From positions 1-64,000 of the forward strand of contig JAFWPH010000037.1 in the NCBI GenBank assembly GCA_017509605.1: a stretch of 64,000 nt of DNA. Reading direction: 5' to 3'. This DNA comes from Bacteroidaceae bacterium (GTDB lineage Bacteria; Bacteroidota; Bacteroidia; Bacteroidales; Bacteroidaceae). The notes below the pieces were generated by a model. The model had not been told where the DNA came from and searched no databases. It saw only the letters and a program-made list of their open reading frames with translations. This document shows positions 35,520 to 44,475 of this stretch, piece after piece. Position 1 is the stretch's first letter, and the number at the start of each line of letters is the position of its first letter. A program made the position numbers and the translations under genes.

Positions 35520-36563
35520 ATGGCACAGATGAATTTCGGTGGCGTACTCGAGGAAGTGGTCACCAGCAAAGAATTCTCACTGGAGAAGGCACGTGAAGTG
35601 CTCAAGAACGAGACTATCGCAGTCTTGGGTTATGGTATTCAGGGACCTGGACAGGCCGGAAACCTCCGCGACAATGGATTCAACGTTATCGTCGGACAGC
35701 GTCAGGGAAAGACCTACGACAAAGCTGTGGCTGACGGATGGGTACCGGGAGAGACGCTGTTCTCACTCGAAGAGGCTGCACAGAAGGGTACAATCGTCTG
35801 CATGCTGCTCTCCGACGCAGCACAGATCGCTGTTTGGCCCACAATCAAGCAGTATCTCACACCAGGAAAGGCCCTCTATTTCTCACATGGTTTCGCCATC
35901 AACTGGAACGACCGCACTGGCGTAGTGCCTCCAGCCGACGTCGATGTCATCATGGTGGCACCTAAGGGTTCTGGTACTTCCCTGCGCACCATGTTCCTCG
36001 AAGGACGTGGACTCAACTGCTCATACGCTATTTATCAGGACGCTACAGGAAAGGCTGAGGAGCGTACACTCGCTTTCGGTATCGGTATTGGAGCAGGATA
36101 CCTCTTCAAGACCACTTTCCAGCGTGAGGCTACCAGCGACCTTACAGGTGAGCGCGGATCGCTCATGGGAGCTATTCAGGGACTCCTCCTCGCTCAGTAC
36201 GAGGTGCTCCGTGAGAACGGACACTCACCCTCTGAGGCTTTCAACGAGACTGTTGAGGAACTGACTCAGAGCCTTGGCCCGCTCTTCGGCGAGAAGGGTA
36301 TGGACTGGATGTATGCCAACTGCTCTACTACAGCACAGCGTGGTGCACTCGACTGGGCACCTCGTTTCCACGATGCCATTAAGCCCGTTATGCAATGGCT
36401 CTATTACTCTGTGAAAACTGGCAACGAGGCTCAGATCTCCATCGATAGCAACTCCAAGCCCGACTACCGCGAGAAACTCAATGAGGAGCTCAAGGCCATG
36501 AGGGAGAGCGAGATGTGGCAGGCTGGAGCTACAGTACGCAAACTCCGCCCAGAGAACAACTAA
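35520..36563 (+). CDS. ilvC: Ketol-acid reductoisomerase (class I)
   Basis: 347 residues from ATG at 35520 (MAQMNFGGVLEE). A GTG 13 codons upstream is rejected because it adds non-family residues. The N-terminal Rossmann domain has VLGYGIQGPGQAGNLRDNG, where the family more often has GYGSQGxAxxLNL, then VGQRQGKTYDKA at the NADPH phosphate site. The knotted C-terminal domain includes the metal-binding Asp/Glu set (SDLTGERGSLMGAIQG). It converts acetolactate and acetohydroxybutyrate to dihydroxy acids. Last gene of the operon. Confidence 0.97.
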   Translation: MAQMNFGGVLEEVVTSKEFSLEKAREVLKNETIAVLGYGIQGPGQAGNLRDNGFNVIVGQRQGKTYDKAVADGWVPGETLFSLEEAAQKGTIVCMLLSDAAQIAVWPTIKQYLTPGKALYFSHGFAINWNDRTGVVPPADVDVIMVAPKGSGTSLRTMFLEGRGLNCSYAIYQDATGKAEERTLAFGIGIGAGYLFKTTFQREATSDLTGERGSLMGAIQGLLLAQYEVLRENGHSPSEAFNETVEELTQSLGPLFGEKGMDWMYANCSTTAQRGALDWAPRFHDAIKPVMQWLYYSVKTGNEAQISIDSNSKPDYREKLNEELKAMRESEMWQAGATVRKLRPENN

Positions 36564-36579
36564 TGTTCATTGCATTGTT

Positions 36580-36619
36580 CAATAGAAAAAGGGAGGCAAT
36601 CGCCTCCCTTTTTCTATTG
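36580..36619. terminator. Terminator of the ilv operon
   Basis: Perfect 18-bp stem (CAATAGAAAAAGGGAGGC at 36580-36597, complement at 36602-36619) with a 4-base loop and A/T runs inside the arms, so it can act for both ilvC and the convergent iron gene. Confidence 0.9.
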
Positions 36620-36808
36620 TCGCGTCTCTTCGTCCTTTTTCCCGCAGTGGCAATTCCCGCAGCCGCAATCACAGCTTTCATTGTCTTTGCGGCAATCACA
36701 ATTACAGCAGTTGCAGCCTTTTGATTTGCCACTCAACTGACGCCACAGTTGCCTTCCTGCGATGCCGAAGGCCATGACTACGATAATGGCTACTATGATA
36801 GTTTGCAT
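36614..36808 (-). CDS. FeoB-associated Cys-rich membrane protein
   Basis: 64 residues. One N-terminal membrane helix (about 2-18) is followed by a short basic segment and a cysteine cluster (KGCNCCNCDCRKDNESCDCGCGN) with 10 Cys in about 25 residues. This is the small partner often encoded next to feoB and named for that association. It may bind ferrous iron or gate the channel. It lies 86 bases behind feoAB, and its stop overlaps the arm of the ilv terminator. Confidence 0.88.
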   Translation of the reverse strand: MQTIIVAIIVVMAFGIAGRQLWRQLSGKSKGCNCCNCDCRKDNESCDCGCGNCHCGKKDEETRQ

Positions 36809-36836
36809 GGTTTCCGTCTTCTATTCTAAAAAATTG

Positions 36837-36863
36837 TCAATGTTCAACGGTCAATGTTCAACG
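36837..36863. repeat. Family A spacer repeat (TCAATGTTCAACGG, two units)
   Basis: Two near-identical 14-base units between feoAB and its small partner, followed by a CTCTTGACTCTCGACTCTTGAC stretch (36865-36886) that is itself repetitive. Confidence 0.6.
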
Positions 36864-36894
36864 CCTCTTGACTCTCGACTCTTGACCCCAATGG

Positions 36895-39324
36895 TCACAT
36901 CATGCTCCCGATCTGATACACAAGTGTCGAGCATATCCAAGCCAGGAGCGTTGTATAGACAATCGTGAAGAACGCCCATTTCAACCGTCCAGACTCGTTC
37001 TTGATAGCGATACATGTCGGTATGCAGGGCATGTAGAGTAACACGAAAATCAGGAACGACAAGGCTGAGAGTGTGGTCATACCACTTCTGCGCAAGATAC
37101 CCGACAAACGGGCCTCGTCTGCAGAATCATCCCCCAGTGCCTCCGTCTCTGCGTCTGTCTGACTGTAAAGCACTCCCATCGTCGAGGCGACAATCTCCTT
37201 GGCGGCTGTACCTGCCAGGATGCTGACACCCTCACGCCAGGCGAACCCACATGGACGGATCACTGGCTCAATCAACTGTCCTAACTGACCGATGTAACTG
37301 TTCTTCATTTGCAGTTCGTTGTTGTTAACAACCTCTGTTGCAACTGGGCCCTTTGGATCACTCGAAGAACCTCCATCGTAGCGGGGGAAGTAGCTCAGTG
37401 CCCAGATGATAATCGAGGCCACAAGGATAGTGGTGCCCATCTTCTTCAGGTACTGACGTCCTTTCTCCCATGTGTGACGGAAAACGGACTTCCACGACGG
37501 AAGACGGTAAGGAGGAAGCTCCATCACAAAAGGACTGCTCTCTCCCTTTACCAGAAAGCGACTGAAGAGGCGTGCCATCAACACCGACAAGAGAATGCCA
37601 AGAGTGTATAGACAAAGCAGGATCAACGCCTTTTGATGGGGAAAGAAAGCACCGATGATGATAATATACACTGGCAGACGGGCAGAGCATGACATCAATG
37701 GAACAATCAGCATCGTGATGAGACGGGATTTGCGGTCTTCAATCGTACGTGTGGCCATCACAGCGGGAATATTGCAACCGAACCCCATGATCATAGGTAT
37801 GAACGACTTGCCATGAAGACCCATCTTGTGCATCACCCTGTCCATGATGAAGGCAGCGCGAGCCATATAGCCGGAATCTTCCATCCAGGAGATGAATGCA
37901 TACAGGATCATGATATTTGGCAGGAAGATAATCACACCGCCAACGCCGGCTATGATGCCATCGACGATGAGGTCTTTCAGTGGACCGTCTCCAAGCCAGC
38001 CACTATGATCAATGGCATTGCCCAACCAACCCACAAGGCCGTCTATCCAGTCCATCGGATACTGACCGATATTGAATGTGCAATAGAACATCAGGTACAA
38101 CAGCAGGAAGAAGATGGGGAAACCAAGATACCTGTTGGTCACCACACTGTCGATGGTCTTGGTCATCAGACGGCTGTGGCTGTTCCTGTGCACATTCACA
38201 AAACATTCCTTCAGAGCCCCCTGCACATATCCGTACTTGGCATCGGTGATGGCCGTCTCGCTGTCTTCTTGAATCTCATCCAGAATGTCGCGTTGGCATT
38301 TGTCGCGGCAGGCAATGATTTCCTCATAGTTGTCGAAGTCGCTGATAATATGGGCTATCTGCTTGTCGTTCTCTAATAGCTTAATCGAGATGAAACGGGC
38401 TGAGTAGTTGTGGTGAGGCTCGGGATTCTTGCGAACCATAGACTCAACCTTGTCTATATATTTCTCTATCACCTTACCGTGATTGATGTGGATATGGCGG
38501 TAGAACTGTCCATGCCCCTCGTAGATGGAGATGATGTTGTGAAACAATTCTTGAACGCCCTCACCCGTACGACCTACTGTGGGGATGATCTTCACGCCCA
38601 AGAGTTGGCTTAACTGTTCTTGGTCCAACTGGTTGCCACTCTCCTTGAACTCGTCGTACATGTTCAGGGCGATAATCATTGGAACGTCCATGTCTATCAA
38701 CTGGCAGGTCAAGTAGAGGTTACGCTCCAGATTCGAAACGTCCACCACATTTACAATCACGTCGGGGGTCTGCTCGATGATATGACGGCGAACATACAAC
38801 TCCTCTGGAGTGTAGGCCGAGAGGGAATACGTACCAGGAAGGTCAGTGATGTTGAAACGGTAGCCTTCCTGGTCGAAATGGCCTGTCTTGGCGTCAACAG
38901 TCACTCCGCTGTAGTTGCCTACACGTTCGTGGGCACCTGAGGCGATGTTGAACAAACTCGTCTTGCCGCAGTTTGGATTACCAACGAAAGCCACATTGAT
39001 CACACGGCCCTTGGCTTCGGTGGCACGACGGAGCAAATCAGCACCTGCGAGAATCGTGGCTGTACCCGACTCATGCTCCTGCTTCCATTGCTCTGCTTCT
39101 TGCTGGCTCAGCACTTCTATCAACTCTGCCTCCGCATGGCGCAAACTGACCTCATAGTCCATCACACGGTATTTCACAGGGTCTCTCAAAGGAGCGTTCA
39201 GCAACACTTCAACCATCTCGCCCTTGATGAAACCCATCTCTACGATGCGCTTGCGGAAACCGCCATGACCGTTTACCTTCACGATCATGCCACATTCACC
39301 ACTACTAAGTTCTGATAACCTCAT
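36895..39324 (-). CDS. feoB: Ferrous iron transporter, FeoA-FeoB fusion
   Basis: 809 residues. Residues 1-75 are a FeoA SH3-like domain (MRLSELSSGECGMIVKV). A GTPase domain follows, with G1 GNPNCGKT (115-122), G3 DLPGTYSL and G4 NMYDE. The rest is the polytopic FeoB channel with two gate repeats, including GFGCNIPAVMATR and a C-terminal TAAKEIVASTMGVLY. It imports Fe(II) across the inner membrane under reducing conditions. The fused FeoA is common in Bacteroidetes. Confidence 0.97.
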   Translation of the reverse strand: MRLSELSSGECGMIVKVNGHGGFRKRIVEMGFIKGEMVEVLLNAPLRDPVKYRVMDYEVSLRHAEAELIEVLSQQEAEQWKQEHESGTATILAGADLLRRATEAKGRVINVAFVGNPNCGKTSLFNIASGAHERVGNYSGVTVDAKTGHFDQEGYRFNITDLPGTYSLSAYTPEELYVRRHIIEQTPDVIVNVVDVSNLERNLYLTCQLIDMDVPMIIALNMYDEFKESGNQLDQEQLSQLLGVKIIPTVGRTGEGVQELFHNIISIYEGHGQFYRHIHINHGKVIEKYIDKVESMVRKNPEPHHNYSARFISIKLLENDKQIAHIISDFDNYEEIIACRDKCQRDILDEIQEDSETAITDAKYGYVQGALKECFVNVHRNSHSRLMTKTIDSVVTNRYLGFPIFFLLLYLMFYCTFNIGQYPMDWIDGLVGWLGNAIDHSGWLGDGPLKDLIVDGIIAGVGGVIIFLPNIMILYAFISWMEDSGYMARAAFIMDRVMHKMGLHGKSFIPMIMGFGCNIPAVMATRTIEDRKSRLITMLIVPLMSCSARLPVYIIIIGAFFPHQKALILLCLYTLGILLSVLMARLFSRFLVKGESSPFVMELPPYRLPSWKSVFRHTWEKGRQYLKKMGTTILVASIIIWALSYFPRYDGGSSSDPKGPVATEVVNNNELQMKNSYIGQLGQLIEPVIRPCGFAWREGVSILAGTAAKEIVASTMGVLYSQTDAETEALGDDSADEARLSGILRRSGMTTLSALSFLIFVLLYMPCIPTCIAIKNESGRLKWAFFTIVYTTLLAWICSTLVYQIGSMM

Positions 39325-39360
39325 AGTTCAATCCTTCTTTCGTTCTTTGTCTTCACACTG

Positions 39361-39390
39361 CAAAGTTACTGCGTTTCTGACGATCCCAAA
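39361..39390 (-). promoter_or_regulatory. Promoter of feoAB
   Basis: Minus-strand TTTG (39387-39390), 18 bases, TAACTTTG (39361-39368). Spacing is one base short of the usual range. It lies 37 bases before the start codon. Confidence 0.6.
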
Positions 39391-39527
39391 ATGCCATTAA
39401 TTGTGTATTTTTTCTGGATTTTCTCTTCTTGCGCCATATCAATACCCAAAAATGATGATTGCGGAGGATGAATGCTCCGTCTTTTGATGGCGGGACACTT
39501 GTGTGCTCGGCCTGGCCGAGGAGATAA

Positions 39528-40592
39528 TCATTCAAATTCAGACTTGATTCTCACCTCTATCCCAGTGTCTTTCAGTGCTGCTGGAATGCCGCTGAGGTCA
39601 GTCTTGCCGAAATGATAAGGGAAAAGCACACGAGGCTTGATTCGCTTGGCGGCGTTCACCAACTGTGTGGTCGTCATTGTGTAAGGCTGGTTGCAGGGCA
39701 GGAAGGCGATGTCAATGGTGCCCAGGTTGTCCATCTCCGGGATGTCCTCAGTGTCGCCTGCGATATATACGCGAAGACCGTCAATCGTCAGGATAAAACC
39801 GTTGTCACGGCCTTGGGGATGGAACTGAAGACGTCCCTCAGTGGTATTGTAGGCAGGAATTGCCTCTACCTTGATGTCGCCCAGCATCAGTTCGTCACCG
39901 TTAGCCATCACGGTTCCGTAGCCTATCATCTCTGCACAGCGTTGGTTGGTCACCAACTGGGTGCCTTCCTTGCTCAAAGTCTTGATGGCTTCTTTGTCGA
40001 AGTGGTCTCCATGCTCATGGGTCACGAGAATATAGTCGGCCTGGGGAAGCTTGCTGTAGTCGGTCGTGCGATTACCCAACTGACGAACAGGGTCAACCTC
40101 AATCTCCTTCCCGGCATAACTGATACGCAGAGAGGCGTGAAGCAAAGCCTGGAAACCCACCTGGTGACCACCTGGGGTGGGGAAAAGATCGACGGGGTCA
40201 TTGCCTCTCACTACAGGTTTTCTCAAAAGAGTCCAGCCCATGATACCGCCTTGAAGGTTCACCACAGTAAACCCTTCTTTAACGAGCGTCTTGGCGGCGG
40301 AAACCGAACGGCGGCCACTCTTGCAATACACGGCAACCGGACGTTGCTTGTCCAGTCTGGCAAGAGCGTCTGTCTTGAAGTGCTCTTTTTGCACATCGAT
40401 GTTTATGGCTCCTTCGATATGACCTTCTGCATACTCCTCGGTAGTGCGGACATCTACGAGTTGGACGTCATTCTTGCTGATATAGTCCGCGAAGGCGTTG
40501 GTGTTCAGTGTGTCGAACGATGGAGCTGAAGTGCACCCCATAGTGAAGTTCAGACCTAAAAGTGATAACAGGAACGAAAGTGTTTTTCTCAT
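39528..40592 (-). CDS. Lipoprotein with rhodanese domain fused to a UlaG-like metallo-beta-lactamase domain
   Basis: 354 residues. A lipoprotein signal ends TMGC (Cys20). Rhodanese domain (about 30-125) has VDVRTTEEYAEGHIEGAINID and the active-site loop YCKSGRRS (Cys90). The metallo-hydrolase domain (about 140-354) carries THEHGDHFD (His192, His194, Asp196, His197) and later AGDTED and PYHFGKTD metal ligands. The order, rhodanese first, is opposite to persulfide dioxygenase-rhodanese fusions, and the hydrolase is of the UlaG-like type. A role in periplasmic sulphur handling or detoxification is inferred. The substrate is unknown. Confidence 0.88.
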   Translation of the reverse strand: MRKTLSFLLSLLGLNFTMGCTSAPSFDTLNTNAFADYISKNDVQLVDVRTTEEYAEGHIEGAINIDVQKEHFKTDALARLDKQRPVAVYCKSGRRSVSAAKTLVKEGFTVVNLQGGIMGWTLLRKPVVRGNDPVDLFPTPGGHQVGFQALLHASLRISYAGKEIEVDPVRQLGNRTTDYSKLPQADYILVTHEHGDHFDKEAIKTLSKEGTQLVTNQRCAEMIGYGTVMANGDELMLGDIKVEAIPAYNTTEGRLQFHPQGRDNGFILTIDGLRVYIAGDTEDIPEMDNLGTIDIAFLPCNQPYTMTTTQLVNAAKRIKPRVLFPYHFGKTDLSGIPAALKDTGIEVRIKSEFE

Positions 40593-40627
40593 AATCTTTA
40601 TATATTTTTTACTTTATAAGTTTTAAA

Positions 40628-40671
40628 GGGACGCGACATCCGCGTATGACTTGTCCGTAGTGTCGCGTCCC
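40628..40671 (-). terminator. Terminator after the purine permease gene
   Basis: 11-bp stem (GGGACGCGACA at 40628-40638, complement at 40661-40671) with a 22-base loop. On the minus strand it is followed by TTTAAAACTT. Confidence 0.65.
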
Positions 40672-40707
40672 CTGAAACTGATTCTAATATATTTTCAACT
40701 ACAATAT

Positions 40708-42006
40708 TTACATCAGCCAGTATCTCAGGATGAAGATGATGGCCAGCACCACAATGGTGGGGTTGAGGCGTTCCCACTTCCTTGCGATGGTGTTGAGCAA
40801 CACGTACGAGATGATACCCAACAGAATACCGTCACTGATGCTGCCTCCCATGACCATCATGAACACGGTGATGAAGCAGGGGATGCTCTCGGCGAAATCG
40901 TCGAATTTCAATTCCTTCACGTTGGAGAACATCATCAAACCTACAATGATCAATGTGGGGCTGGTGGCTGCGGAGGGGATGGCGAGGAACAACGGAGCGA
41001 AGAACAGGGAGATGATGAAGAACAAGGCTATCGAAGCCGCTGTCAGTCCTGTGCGGCCGCCTTCACCAACACCAGAGGCGGACTCTACATAAGTGGTGGT
41101 AGTGGAGGCACCGAAACATGCACCTGCGGTTGTGGCTACAGCATCAGCCAAAAGGGCCTCATTCACACGAGGTATAGTGCCGTCTTTTTTCACCAGACCA
41201 GCAGAAGTCATCACACCAATGACTGTGCCGATGGTGTCGAACATGTCAATGAAAAGGAATGTGACAACCACCAACAACATATCCAAGGTAAAGATGTTGT
41301 GCCATTCGAATTGCATGAACAGTGGGGATACATCAGGGGGCATACCGACGATGCCGTTCAGAGTGGTCAACCCCATTGGAATGCCGATAAGCGCGGTGAC
41401 AAGGATACCGATAAGCATGGCGCCTTTTACTTTGTAAATCAGCAATGCGGCGGTGATAATCAAACCAATGATGCAGAGCAACGCAGAGCCTGTCGTGATG
41501 TCGCCAAGGGTAATCAACGTGGCTTGGCTGTCAACAATCACTCCTGAGTTCTTTAAGCCCAGAGAGGCGATGAACAAGCCGATACCTACGGAGATGGCGG
41601 CTTTCATCTGTACAGGGATGGCGTTTACAATAAGGGTACGTATCTTCGTCACACTCAGGATGATGAAGATGATACCCTCTATCAGAATAGCGGTGAGGGC
41701 GAACTGCCATGAGTAACCCATCGTGAGGCAGACCGTATAGACAAAGAAGGCGTTCAGACCCATGCCTGGAGCCAGTCCGAAAGGTAGTTTGGCGTAGAAT
41801 GCCATCACGAGAGTTCCGACCACCGAGGCAATCACCGTGGCTGTGAACACTGCGTTCGTGTCCATGCCTTGGTCTGCTAATGCCGAGAAGATGTTGGGGT
41901 TCACGGCGAGAATATACGCCATCGTCAGGAACGAGGTCAGACCAGCCATCACTTCTGTTCTGACACTGTGCTTCGAGGAATCGAAGCCAAAGAGTTTTTG
42001 AAGCAT
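40708..42006 (-). CDS. AzgA-type (NCS2) purine permease
   Basis: 432-residue polytopic inner-membrane protein of the hypoxanthine/guanine/adenine permease group. N-terminal VRTEVMAGLTSFLTMAYILAVNPN and GLAPGMGLNAFFVYTVCL are typical of AzgA proteins. About 13 to 14 helices are expected. It probably imports nucleobases with protons. Which base cannot be read from the sequence. It lies 53 bases behind the CE1 esterase gene and no purine riboswitch shape was seen before it. Confidence 0.92.
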   Translation of the reverse strand: MLQKLFGFDSSKHSVRTEVMAGLTSFLTMAYILAVNPNIFSALADQGMDTNAVFTATVIASVVGTLVMAFYAKLPFGLAPGMGLNAFFVYTVCLTMGYSWQFALTAILIEGIIFIILSVTKIRTLIVNAIPVQMKAAISVGIGLFIASLGLKNSGVIVDSQATLITLGDITTGSALLCIIGLIITAALLIYKVKGAMLIGILVTALIGIPMGLTTLNGIVGMPPDVSPLFMQFEWHNIFTLDMLLVVVTFLFIDMFDTIGTVIGVMTSAGLVKKDGTIPRVNEALLADAVATTAGACFGASTTTTYVESASGVGEGGRTGLTAASIALFFIISLFFAPLFLAIPSAATSPTLIIVGLMMFSNVKELKFDDFAESIPCFITVFMMVMGGSISDGILLGIISYVLLNTIARKWERLNPTIVVLAIIFILRYWLM

Positions 42007-42059
42007 AATGATTTTGTTTTTTAGTAGTTTGGATTATACGTTAAAAGGTCATTGTTGTG

Positions 42060-43235
42060 TCATCTGAATAGCAGGGGAACGAATGCCTTCAGGCATCTAC
42101 GCCAAGTCAACCACTCATGGCCTGTGCCTTCTGAGCAGTAATAGGTGTTGGCTATACCCATCTCCGTGAGTCGGTCGCTCATCGCTCTCGTGCCGAAGTC
42201 CTCATCGCTCCCGCAACCGAGGAACAACACCTTCACCTTGGAGTTGAAGTCCTCTGGACGGGTGAAGACTTTGTCATACACCATTCCCAATTGCTCTGGT
42301 CCGAAATAGAACGAACCGCTGAAAGTGCCGATGTAGGCAAACAACTCTGGGTGCCGGAGCGTGACTTCAAAGGTCTGACGGCCGCCTAATGAGGTGCCTG
42401 CCATGGCTCTTTGACCTCTGTCGGAGATGGTGCGGAAAGCGCTGTCTATCGAAGGTATGAGGTCATTGGTCATGATGGGGATGAAGTCTGCCCCAAAGTC
42501 AAGTTCTGTGGCTTTCGGGTGCTCCTGAATGTAGTTGAACAAGCTCATGCCGATGTTGCCGCTGTCCAGTACTACTATCATGGGGCGGCAAACTCGCTCA
42601 GCTATCAGGTTGTCCATGATTTCCCCGACCTTTCCCTGTTCTGCCCACGCACGCTCGTTTTCGCGCATGCCGTGTTGCAAGTAGAGCACAGGGTAACGTC
42701 TTGCGCCCGAGGCGTCATAGTCAGCGGGTGTATATACATAGCAATGACGCTGCCGCTGTTCAACCGAAGAGTAATACTCGAAGTCATTGAGACGACCGTG
42801 GGGTACATCCTGAATCCGGTAATAGTCACCACACGGCCCCTCGGGTATCTCTATCCCATTGACGCCACCTCTCCAACCGCAATAGACACGGCTTTCGCTA
42901 TCTACTGCATGCTCGCCATCCACAATGTAGCGGTAGAGATGGAACCCCTCAGGCAGCGGACGGCTCACACCGTACCAACAACCCTTGTCACCTTGCTGCA
43001 TCAACATGTCGCTGCCCATGCAGTGCACCACCACTTCTTTGGCTTCAGGTGCCTCAATGCGGAAATAAGCACGCCGGCTGTCATCGAATCTTGGCCATTG
43101 TGCGCCTTCTCTCGCCGTTTCCGACACTTTGCTGCGGCTGATGATATCTGCTTCCGTGATGATAACCTGCCTGGGCTTGTCTGTCTTTCCACTGGCAAGG
43201 AAACACATACAGAATATGAGCAGGCGCTTTAGCAT
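42060..43235 (-). CDS. Secreted CE1-like carbohydrate esterase with N-terminal CBM48-like domain
   Basis: 391 residues with a signal peptide (about 1-16). Residues about 45-140 form an early-set/CBM48-like beta domain (FRIEAPEAKEVVVHCMG). The alpha/beta hydrolase domain (about 160-391) begins RHCYVYTPADYD and has nucleophile Ser in GTSLGGRQ and catalytic His in GTGHEWLTWR. Such proteins (feruloyl or acetyl xylan esterases, XynZ-like) remove ester groups from hemicellulose. They are usually in xylan loci, but this one is isolated beside a purine permease. Confidence 0.88.
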   Translation of the reverse strand: MLKRLLIFCMCFLASGKTDKPRQVIITEADIISRSKVSETAREGAQWPRFDDSRRAYFRIEAPEAKEVVVHCMGSDMLMQQGDKGCWYGVSRPLPEGFHLYRYIVDGEHAVDSESRVYCGWRGGVNGIEIPEGPCGDYYRIQDVPHGRLNDFEYYSSVEQRQRHCYVYTPADYDASGARRYPVLYLQHGMRENERAWAEQGKVGEIMDNLIAERVCRPMIVVLDSGNIGMSLFNYIQEHPKATELDFGADFIPIMTNDLIPSIDSAFRTISDRGQRAMAGTSLGGRQTFEVTLRHPELFAYIGTFSGSFYFGPEQLGMVYDKVFTRPEDFNSKVKVLFLGCGSDEDFGTRAMSDRLTEMGIANTYYCSEGTGHEWLTWRRCLKAFVPLLFR

Positions 43236-43269
43236 CGGGACATAATTGTTGGGTTCTTTAATTAAACTA

Positions 43270-43277
43270 CAAAGTTA
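43270..43277 (-). promoter_or_regulatory. Putative -7 box TAACTTTG of the CE1 esterase gene
   Basis: Minus-strand TAnnTTTG match 34 bases before the ATG at 43235, without a good -33 box. Confidence 0.5.
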
Positions 43278-43381
43278 GTGAAAAAAAAGGATATGAGTCT
43301 ATCAATAGTTTAGAAAGTGACAAAAAAACTATTTCGCTAAGAAAAAAACAGATTTGTATTCTACGTTTGAAATTATTTTCT

Positions 43382-43389
43382 TAAATTTG
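43382..43389 (+). promoter_or_regulatory. Putative -7 box TAAATTTG of the DUF1893-ECF unit
   Basis: TAnnTTTG match 48 bases before the ATG at 43438. The -33 region is weak. Confidence 0.5.
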
Positions 43390-43437
43390 TCGATTGAATG
43401 CTATGTGTTGATAGCGTCAATTATATAATCTCCGCCA

Positions 43438-43863
43438 ATGGATGAACTGAAGAAACTGCTTGAACAAGAAGGCGTCTTAGGTGTTGTCCGGTCCACCAAG
43501 GGCGACATACGCACTTTCACACATCGTGGCGTCTTTGACCTATTCAATCTCCTTACCAATGAGCCCGCTTTTTTGGCAGGAGCCATCATGGCCGACAAGG
43601 TGATAGGTCGCGGAGCGGCTTTGCTCATCATCAAAGGGAACGTGGCGGAAGTATATGCCCGGCTCATTAGCGAACCGGCGCTTGAAATACTCTCCAACCA
43701 CAGCATCAAGGTGACCTACGACAAAAAAGTACCGCACATCATCAACCGTAGTGGCAACGACATCTGCCCCGTGGAGAAACTCACTGCCAACACATCTGAC
43801 ACGGACGAAGCGTACTGTCTGATTGGACACTTTCTACAGAACTTGAATAACACTAAACGATAA
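43438..43863 (+). CDS. DUF1893 (TM1506-like) protein
   Basis: 141-residue soluble protein. The family core is visible: VVRSTKGDIRTFTHRGVFDLFNLL, then GAIMADKVIGRGAALLIIKGNVAEVYA. The fold resembles cytidine-deaminase-like proteins, but the zinc ligands of true deaminases are not obvious here. The C-terminal half has C-P-V-E-K (CPVEKLT), often the last conserved piece. It lies 6 bases before an ECF transporter S component, so it probably acts on, or senses, the imported compound. The reaction is unknown. Confidence 0.85.
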   Translation: MDELKKLLEQEGVLGVVRSTKGDIRTFTHRGVFDLFNLLTNEPAFLAGAIMADKVIGRGAALLIIKGNVAEVYARLISEPALEILSNHSIKVTYDKKVPHIINRSGNDICPVEKLTANTSDTDEAYCLIGHFLQNLNNTKR

Positions 43864-43869
43864 CAAATT

Positions 43870-44388
43870 ATGAATCCGAATGTATCCAGTGTCGCGCTCT
43901 ATCAGTTGAGCTACGACAAATTGAAGACCTACCTTGTAGCATCCCTTTTTGTGGTGGGCAATATCCTGCTGCCACAGATCTGTCATCTCGTGCCTAAAGG
44001 GGGCCTGATCCTGCTGCCCATCTATTTCTTCACACTTGTAGGAGCCTATAAGTATGGCTTTACTGTCGGATTGGCAACGGCTGTGCTCTCACCAGTGGTC
44101 AACAACCTGCTTTTCGGTATGCCGCCAACACCGGCACTGGCCATCATTCTCATCAAGAGCTCGCTGCTTGCTGTTGCTGCCGCATGGATAGCTCAGCGGA
44201 CACAACGTGTCACACTCCTCAATATTGCCCTTGCAGTATTGGCTTATCAGGCTGTTGGAACCCTGGTGGAGTGGGGAATGACAGGCTCTTTCCAAAAAGC
44301 GCTCCAGGATATCCTCATCGGATGGCCGGGCATCGCCATACAGATTGTCGGCGGTTACCTCATCCTTCGCTATCTGATGAAGAAATAA
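43870..44388 (+). CDS. ECF transporter substrate-binding (S) component
   Basis: 172 residues with about six membrane helices. The pattern LLPIYFFTLVGAYKYGFTVGLATAVLSPVVNNLLFGMPP with small residues in helix 1 and a Pro-rich loop fits S components of energy-coupling factor transporters. The A and T components are not in the window and would be shared. The vitamin or precursor imported is not evident. Tight coupling to the DUF1893 gene is the best clue. A terminator follows at 44408-44441. Confidence 0.85.
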   Translation: MNPNVSSVALYQLSYDKLKTYLVASLFVVGNILLPQICHLVPKGGLILLPIYFFTLVGAYKYGFTVGLATAVLSPVVNNLLFGMPPTPALAIILIKSSLLAVAAAWIAQRTQRVTLLNIALAVLAYQAVGTLVEWGMTGSFQKALQDILIGWPGIAIQIVGGYLILRYLMKK

Positions 44389-44407
44389 TCTGACGAAGAA
44401 ACGAAAC

Positions 44408-44441
44408 GAAAGAAGCGCGGCATTTTCACCGCGCTTCTTTC
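44408..44441. terminator. Bidirectional terminator between ECF and TSCPD genes
   Basis: Perfect 13-bp stem (GAAAGAAGCGCGG at 44408-44420, complement at 44429-44441) with an 8-base loop, between convergent genes. Arms end in GAAAG/CTTTC. Confidence 0.85.
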
Positions 44442-44475
44442 ATAATAGTAGCTAATGATGTCTCGGGGTGAGGTC

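Noticed and set aside
39353-39535. 60-codon minus-strand frame between feoAB and the rhodanese-hydrolase gene
   Set aside because: Overlaps the feoAB promoter and the rhodanese gene end, with no recognisable feature.
42007-42059. Possible purine riboswitch before the AzgA-type permease
   Set aside because: The spacer is only 53 bases and shows no purine-aptamer core.
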